DNA from: Poriferisodalis sp965116715
GTDB lineage: Bacteria; Actinomycetota; Acidimicrobiia; Acidimicrobiales; Poriferisodalaceae
Length of the DNA stretch: 64,000 nt
NCBI GenBank assembly: GCA_965116715.1
Contig: OZ220724.1
Coordinates: 1,240,001 to 1,304,000 of the forward strand
Reading direction: 5' to 3'
Shown here: positions 59,410-64,000 of the stretch, one piece after another
Layout of the letters: the number at the start of each line of letters is the position of its first letter
How positions within the stretch are numbered: the first letter of the stretch is position 1
Notes under the pieces: generated by a model
Seen by the model: the letters and a program-made list of their open reading frames with translations, nothing else
Told to the model about the DNA's origin: nothing
The model's database searches: none
Position numbers and translations under genes: made by a program

Positions 59410-60240
59410 TCAGAAGAGCGGGTCGCGCCAGGTGGATGCTGCCGCCAGTGCGCCGGCGAATGCGGCCGCGGCGACGAGTGCCAGCAGGCCCCACACCACC
59501 ACCGGCGAGCGGCGCATCCGGGTGTCGATCGGCTCGTTCGAGAGCCGCTCTGCCAGCGTGGGCGGGTGATGGCGCCGGCTGGTGTCGCCGATTGCCAAGC
59601 CAGCCAGCACGCCGGTGACCAAGCCGCCGAGGTGCCCGCCGATGGAGATGCCGGGAATCAGGAACGAGATGATCACGTTGATGATGATCAGGCTCCCCAG
59701 TCCGTCCCGCCACGGGTTGCCGCCGCGCAGGTACTCCACCACGTAGGCCGCACCCATCAGGCCGTACACGGCGCCCGAGGCCCCCACGACGAAGGCATCG
59801 GGTCGCAGGAACAGGGCACCGGCCGATCCGCCGAGGAGCGACACCGCATACGTGCCAGCCAGCAGCGCCGGACCGACAAAGCGTTCGAGCCGCCGGCCCA
59901 GCAGGTACAGGACCAGCATGTTGAACAGGAGATGCCGCAGGTCCGCGTGCAGGAACGTGCCCGTGACGACCCGCCACCATTCCCCCAGCTCGGCAATGTA
60001 CGGGCCGGCAGTACCGAAGCCGTCAAGCGCCGAGAATCGCAGCGAACTGCGGGAGAGCGGCAGGACGCGTGCAAGCTCATGCGTCAGGAAGAAGACCACC
60101 ACCGAGACGCCGCCGAGCACGATCGTCGCCGCCGGCTGCCCACCTCGCCGAACACCGAGCCCACGCACGGCCCTGAACCCTACGAGTTGGGCACGTGCAG
60201 GCCGATGCAGCGCGCAGTAGCTTCCTGTTCCTCCGTCCAT
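59410..60240 (-). CDS. Rhomboid family intramembrane serine protease
   Basis: This 276-aa membrane protease has GTFLHADLRHLLFNMLVLYLLGRRLE, the nucleophile motif VGASGAVYGLMGA and the catalytic histidine in SIGGHLGGLVTGVLAG, all in place. About seven helices are predicted; residues 250-276 add a C-terminal helix. It cuts transmembrane substrates within the membrane. The ATG at 60240 is chosen because upstream codons overlap the divergent repair gene. Confidence 0.9.
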   Translation of the reverse strand: MDGGTGSYCALHRPARAQLVGFRAVRGLGVRRGGQPAATIVLGGVSVVVFFLTHELARVLPLSRSSLRFSALDGFGTAGPYIAELGEWWRVVTGTFLHADLRHLLFNMLVLYLLGRRLERFVGPALLAGTYAVSLLGGSAGALFLRPDAFVVGASGAVYGLMGAAYVVEYLRGGNPWRDGLGSLIIINVIISFLIPGISIGGHLGGLVTGVLAGLAIGDTSRRHHPPTLAERLSNEPIDTRMRRSPVVVWGLLALVAAAAFAGALAAASTWRDPLF

Positions 60241-60287
60241 GTGAGTTTCTGCATACCCGTGAAGGACGACCGAGAAGGTTTGGTGCC

Positions 60288-61007
60288 ATGTCGACGCTGC
60301 AGGACGTGATGGCGCAGCTGAAGCTCGCCGGAACAGCGCAGAATCGCAAGGTGTACGCGCGCCACGGCGCCGCTGAGCCGATGTTCGGTGTGAGCTACAA
60401 GGACCTCGGCCGTATCGCCAAGCCGCTGAAGACTGATCATGCGCTCGCAGCGGACTTGTGGGACTCGGGCAATCACGATGCCCGCGTGCTGGCACTGCGC
60501 ATCGCCGATGCGTCCGCGATGACCAAAACACGGGCGCGGCGATGGCTGCGTGACGTCGACAACTACATCCTCGCCGAGGCCCTCGGCGGGTTGCTGTCGC
60601 AGTCGCCGCACGCGCGGGCGCTCAGCGACGAGTGGCGCGACTCGCCCCGTGAGTGGCCCGCCTCGGTGGGCTGGTTCATCGTGGCCTGCACGGCCGAGCA
60701 AACCGACGTGTGGTCAGCCGGTGAGTTGCGCGGCCTCGTGCGCCAGGTCGACGCCGAGATCGCGGAGCGGCCGAACCGGGTGCGCCACGAGATGAACGGC
60801 GTGCTCATCGCGATCGGGCTGCGTGACGAGAGCTTGCGACGCGCGGTGCTCGAGCTGGACGCTCGCATCGGTCCCGTACAGGTCGATCACGGTGAGACGG
60901 GCTGCAAGACACCAGCCATCTCGCCCTACATCGACCGCACGCTGGCACATCGAGCCCAGATGGCAGCACGCCGAGCCGCCAAAGCCGCTGCGAAGGCCAG
61001 CAGCTAG
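60288..61007 (+). CDS. DNA alkylation repair protein (AlkD-like HEAT-like repeats)
   Basis: This 239-aa protein of the AlkC/AlkD superfamily is built from HEAT-like ALK repeats. The pattern includes MFGVSYKDLGRIAKPLKTDHALAADLWDSGNHDARVLALRIAD and YILAEALGGLLSQSPHA. Many relatives excise N3- or N7-alkylated bases, but some lack the catalytic residues and the usual active-site Asp/Trp cannot be confirmed here. The C-terminus is a Lys/Ala-rich tail. GAGAAGG precedes the ATG. Its stop overlaps that of the SulP gene. Confidence 0.82.
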   Translation: MSTLQDVMAQLKLAGTAQNRKVYARHGAAEPMFGVSYKDLGRIAKPLKTDHALAADLWDSGNHDARVLALRIADASAMTKTRARRWLRDVDNYILAEALGGLLSQSPHARALSDEWRDSPREWPASVGWFIVACTAEQTDVWSAGELRGLVRQVDAEIAERPNRVRHEMNGVLIAIGLRDESLRRAVLELDARIGPVQVDHGETGCKTPAISPYIDRTLAHRAQMAARRAAKAAAKASS

Positions 61008-62710
61008 CCGTCGTCGCCCCCGCCGCCGTCGAGAAGCCGGCGAGCGACGACGCGGGCACCGTCGAGGTCTTCGACGAATTGATCCTCGGGGATGCTGCGA
61101 AGCACGTTCAGTTCTCTGACACTCGTTGCCTCTGAGCCTTCGAGACCCATCACGATGCACTTGGCGCCGGACTCCACCGCCACGTCGACGAGCTGACCGA
61201 CCATGTAGGCGGCACTGTCGTCCATGTAGCGCGTGTCGGTGAAATCGAAGATCACCACCTCGTGCTCTTCCACATCGTGGTTGATGGCGTTGAACAGCTT
61301 GATCGACGAGGCCGCCGTGTAGGTGCCCCGCAGCGACAGCAGGCCAGTGCGCGCCGCGAACGGATCGGGACCGTCGAGATCGAAGCTGGGAATCGCCGGC
61401 CCGTCGCTCTCATCGGCGCCTTCGGGGTCGGGCTGGTTCAAGAACGTCATGTCCAGCAGCGGCGTGGAGACCGCATTGTCGAGCTCGAGGCGCTCGAACT
61501 GCCGGGAGGCGGTCATCGCTGCCGCCAGCAGACCAGCACCGACCGCCAGCAGCAGGTCGGACACGATCGACAATCCCAACGTGAGCCCCATAACGGCGTA
61601 CTGATCGAATTGCGTTCGCCGCACCCGCACCAGGTATTGCCAGTCGATGATGTCGAAGCCGATCTTGATGAGGATGCCGGCCAGCACCGGGTGCGGGATG
61701 ACCTCCGCGAAGCGTCCCAGCCCGAGCACCAGCGCCCCGAGCACCAGCGCGCACAGCGCCCCGGACACTCGTGAGCGGCCGCCCGCCTTGACGTTGGCGA
61801 CCGTGGCCGACGTGGCCCCGGCGCCGGGCACAGCGCCGATGAATGCCGACAGGCAGTTGGCCGCGCCCACGCCGATCAGCTCGCGATTGGGGTGATGCGA
61901 ATCGCGGGTCATCGAATCGGCGACCCGTGCCGTCAGCAGGCTGTTGATGGAGCCGAGCAGAGCGAGCGTCACCGCGGGCGGCAGTGCACCGCCGATGTCT
62001 GCCCAATCGAAGCTCGGCATCACCAGGTCGGGAAGTCCGGACGGCACGTCGCCGATCACTGCCACATCGTCGATCCACAGCACGCTGACCACGGTGGCGA
62101 CGAGCAGTGCAGCGACTGACGGGGGCAGCATCCGTCCCAGCCGCCGCGGCCAGAACAGGCACACGGCGATCGCCAGGATGCCGAGTGCGGCGGAATTGGT
62201 GTCTATGCCGCTGATCGCGTCCGGCAGCGCGCTGATCGAGGCCGCCACGCCGCCGAGCGCCACCTCGTGTCCCAGCAGCGGGATGAGCTGCACCACGATG
62301 ATGATCACGCCGACTGCGGAGGTGAAGCCCGAGACGACGGGGTACGGCGTGTAGGCCACGAAGCTGCCCAAGCGCAGCGCGCCCAGCAAAATCTGCAGTG
62401 CCCCCGCCAGCACCATGATGAACAGCGCCTTCTTGACGTCGCCCTGGGCATAGTCGACCACCACCACCGACATCGCCACCGACAGCGGCGCCGTCGGCCC
62501 CGAGATCTGTGTCGTCGAGCCGCCTCCGAGCGCGGTCAGCAGCCCCACCGCCACAGCGCCGTAGAGGCCAGCGATGGCGCCCAACCCCGAGGCCGCGCCG
62601 AATGCCAGCGAGAGCGGCAGCATCACCACGGCCGCGGTGAGACCTCCGAAGACGTCCCCGCGCAGCTGCTCTGGGGTGTAGTTCAGCGTCGGCGTCTTCA
62701 GCGCTGCCAT
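61004..62710 (-). CDS. SulP family anion transporter with STAS domain
   Basis: This 568-aa transporter moves sulfate, bicarbonate or another anion. It has about twelve membrane segments with LRGDVFGGLTAAVVMLPLSLAFGAASGLGAIAGLYGA at the start and GVGAANCLSAFIGAVPGAGATSATVANVKAGGRSRVSGA, a conserved SulP block. The C-terminal STAS domain (about 430-560) has VVIFDFTDTRYMDDSAAYMV. The anion is not identifiable. The gene is convergent with the alkylation repair gene, with a 4-bp overlap. Confidence 0.92.
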   Translation of the reverse strand: MAALKTPTLNYTPEQLRGDVFGGLTAAVVMLPLSLAFGAASGLGAIAGLYGAVAVGLLTALGGGSTTQISGPTAPLSVAMSVVVVDYAQGDVKKALFIMVLAGALQILLGALRLGSFVAYTPYPVVSGFTSAVGVIIIVVQLIPLLGHEVALGGVAASISALPDAISGIDTNSAALGILAIAVCLFWPRRLGRMLPPSVAALLVATVVSVLWIDDVAVIGDVPSGLPDLVMPSFDWADIGGALPPAVTLALLGSINSLLTARVADSMTRDSHHPNRELIGVGAANCLSAFIGAVPGAGATSATVANVKAGGRSRVSGALCALVLGALVLGLGRFAEVIPHPVLAGILIKIGFDIIDWQYLVRVRRTQFDQYAVMGLTLGLSIVSDLLLAVGAGLLAAAMTASRQFERLELDNAVSTPLLDMTFLNQPDPEGADESDGPAIPSFDLDGPDPFAARTGLLSLRGTYTAASSIKLFNAINHDVEEHEVVIFDFTDTRYMDDSAAYMVGQLVDVAVESGAKCIVMGLEGSEATSVRELNVLRSIPEDQFVEDLDGARVVARRLLDGGGGDDG

Positions 62711-62739
62711 GTCAACGCCGAGTCAGGCCGGCCGCTCGA

Positions 62740-63534
62740 CTACTGGCCGAGGAACGTGTTCAACGCCTCCAGCACGGTGGCCTTGTCGGGATCCACGAAC
62801 ACATGGGTCGCGCCCGAGCTGTAGATCGAGTCGCCCACGCGTACCAAGACGCCGTAGCGGTTGACCGGCAGCCCCTGGAAGGTGGCCGTGTAGTCAGTGC
62901 CGAACGATTCGTCGCCGACGCCGGGGTCGTCGCCGTAGGTGAACGCACCGACGGCGCCGGTGGACGGCTCAGGGAACTCGCCGCAGGCGACGATCTCTTC
63001 CTTGTAGTTGTTGAACGCCTCCGAAGCCACCTCGGGCGATTCGAATCGGGAGAGGGAGACATCGAGGAACGGTCCCGTCAGCGGATCGGCCGCCCAGACG
63101 GCCTCGGAGTACGCCACCGCCATCAGGCCGCCGTAGGCCGGAGTTCCGGGGCAGGTCTCGGACCGCGGGATATTCGTGGCGGTCTGCAGCGTGTCGAAGC
63201 CGGCGGGTGTCTGGCCTTCCAGCAGGGCGCCCTCCACGGCGCCGGGCAGCGCAGCGCCTGCAGACGCCTCGGTGGTGGTGGGCGGCGGCGCTTCGGTCGT
63301 CGTGGGCGGCGGAGCCGCAGTGGTGGCAGGCGGCGCTTCGGTCGTCGTGGGCGGCGGAGCCGCAGTGGTGGGTGGCGCCGGGGCCTCTGTAGTGGCGGCT
63401 GTGGTGGGGGCTGCGGTGGGGGCTGCGGTGGTCGGCGCAGCCGCCTCGGTCACCGGAGGCGGATCATCGTCAGCGCCTCCGCATGCGGCGACGACGAGGG
63501 CAAGCACAACGAACAGAGCAGAGATACGTCGCAT
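62740..63534 (-). CDS. Secreted lipoprotein with PTTTEAPP repeats
   Basis: This 264-aa exported protein has a lipoprotein signal (LVVALLVVAACGG, lipobox Cys18). Residues 25-95 are a Pro/Thr/Ala repeat (APPPTTTEAPP), probably a wall-spanning linker. The C-terminal globular part (105-264) has GFDTLQTATNIPRSETCPGTPAYGG and NRYGVLVRVGDSIYSSGATHVFVDPDKA and matches no family I recognise. TAGTCT ends 6 bp before the ATG. Confidence 0.75.
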   Translation of the reverse strand: MRRISALFVVLALVVAACGGADDDPPPVTEAAAPTTAAPTAAPTTAATTEAPAPPTTAAPPPTTTEAPPATTAAPPPTTTEAPPPTTTEASAGAALPGAVEGALLEGQTPAGFDTLQTATNIPRSETCPGTPAYGGLMAVAYSEAVWAADPLTGPFLDVSLSRFESPEVASEAFNNYKEEIVACGEFPEPSTGAVGAFTYGDDPGVGDESFGTDYTATFQGLPVNRYGVLVRVGDSIYSSGATHVFVDPDKATVLEALNTFLGQ

Positions 63535-63540
63535 GGAGGC

Positions 63541-63546
63541 AGACTA
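63541..63546 (-). promoter_or_regulatory. -10 element TAGTCT, leaderless promoter of lipoprotein gene
   Basis: On the minus strand it ends 6 bp before the ATG at 63534. Confidence 0.45.
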
Positions 63547-63577
63547 CGGGCTGCAGCAATGTGATGAGAGGTGCACA

Positions 63578-64000
63578 GTGAAATTTGGCATGACGCTCGC
63601 TAATACCGGTCCGCAGGTGGAAGGCGAGACCGCCATCGCGTATGCGCAGGAGGCTGAGGCGGCCGGCTTCGAGTCTCTCTGGACGGTCGAGCACGTCGTG
63701 GTGCCCGAGGGCTACCAGACGCCCTACCCGTACGCCGAAGACGGCAAGATGCCCGGCAAGCGGGACGACATCGACATTCCCGACCCGCTGATGTGGATGG
63801 CCTTCGTGGCGTCGGTGACCTCCGAGATCAAGCTCGGCACCGGCATCCTGATCGTCCCGCAGCGCAACTTCGCCGTCACGGCGAAGGCCGTGGCCACGCT
63901 TGACCGCCTCTCGGGCGGCCGCGTGCTGCTGGGCATCGGCGCCGGGTGGATGGAAGAGGAATTCGACGCGCTGGGCGTGTCGTTCGCCGACCGCGGCGAC
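63578..64000 (+). CDS. LLM-class F420-dependent oxidoreductase (partial, runs off window)
   Basis: The first 141 codons are present, beginning GTG (MKFGMTLANTGPQVEGETA). The blocks AQEAEAAGFESLWTVEHVVVPEGY, MAFVASVTSEIKLGTGILIVPQRN, and LDRLSGGRVLLGIGAGWMEEEFDALGV are typical of TIGR03619-like F420-dependent oxidoreductases. A GAGAGG stretch lies 7 bp upstream of the GTG. The C-terminal half lies beyond the window, so length and integrity are unknown. Confidence 0.85.
   Translation, partial: MKFGMTLANTGPQVEGETAIAYAQEAEAAGFESLWTVEHVVVPEGYQTPYPYAEDGKMPGKRDDIDIPDPLMWMAFVASVTSEIKLGTGILIVPQRNFAVTAKAVATLDRLSGGRVLLGIGAGWMEEEFDALGVSFADRGD

Noticed and set aside
63240..63480. DNA-level repeat element in the lipoprotein gene
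   Set aside because: The repetition is explained by the Pro/Thr/Glu/Ala linker it encodes and keeps the reading frame.

Overview
The window is a gene-dense, high-G+C bacterial chromosome segment. It most resembles an actinomycetote of the class Acidimicrobiia, probably marine or host-associated. The grounds are several LLM/F420-type oxidoreductases, a homodimeric AceE pyruvate dehydrogenase with an actinobacterial-style E2, SufBCD/SufSU iron-sulfur genes, ethylmalonyl-CoA-pathway enzymes, many GTG starts, and a recurrent TAnnnT -10 hexamer only 6-8 bp before the start codon (leaderless transcription). The taxonomic call is inference; there is no rRNA or tRNA gene in the window.

Layout. 1-8.6 kb: dihydrolipoyl acyltransferase and lipoamide dehydrogenase, a thioredoxin-like lipoprotein read through an in-frame TGA, an SRPBCC protein, an RNase HI-SLOG fusion, aceE and a MaoC hydratase. 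8.6-12.36 kb: accessory island 1 (23-bp iteron-like array, VapBC, DUF433/DUF5615 remnant, Fic protein, truncated DUF4143 ATPase), bordered by duplicated 3' ends of the neighbouring genes. 12.4-19.7 kb: hydrolase, acyl-CoA dehydrogenase, membrane sulfite-oxidase-like molybdoenzyme, MBL hydrolase, DrrAB-like exporter. 19.8-23.5 kb: accessory island 2, a DNA methyltransferase and a divergent HEAT-repeat protein with a possible nuclease motif, flanked by an 81-bp direct repeat of the amidase 3' end. 23.4-31 kb: amidase, M20 peptidase, methyltransferase, sufC-sufS-sufU, flavin-dependent monooxygenase-like protein. 31-39.3 kb (minus strand): LLM oxidoreductase, sufB with two CitE/malyl-CoA-lyase-type genes and a 4-Cys small protein, then sufD-Rieske-sufC, pterin dehydratase and Nudix. 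39.4-49.9 kb: gamma-carbonic anhydrase, oligopeptidase B, flavin reductase, a thioredoxin fusion protein next to a UGSC-family selenoprotein, MutY, mesaconyl-CoA hydratase divergent from methylsuccinyl-CoA dehydrogenase. 49.9-64 kb: diguanylate cyclase, SDR, LLM enzymes, a complete Liv-type ABC importer, DMT exporter, rhomboid protease, DNA-alkylation repair protein, SulP transporter and a lipoprotein.

Main result. Two unrelated genes need selenocysteine readthrough of an in-frame TGA: a TlpA-like lipoprotein whose WAPWCxxC site reads WAPW-U-PAC, and a UGSC-motif protein. Each has a stem-loop of bacterial SECIS type just downstream of the TGA. Together they predict that this organism makes selenocysteine, although the Sec machinery genes lie outside the window. 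Other unusual items are the integrase-less islands bounded by duplicated gene 3' ends, the methyltransferase/HEAT pair, the RNase HI-SLOG fusion, and a seven-codon leader ORF coupled to the methylsuccinyl-CoA dehydrogenase gene.
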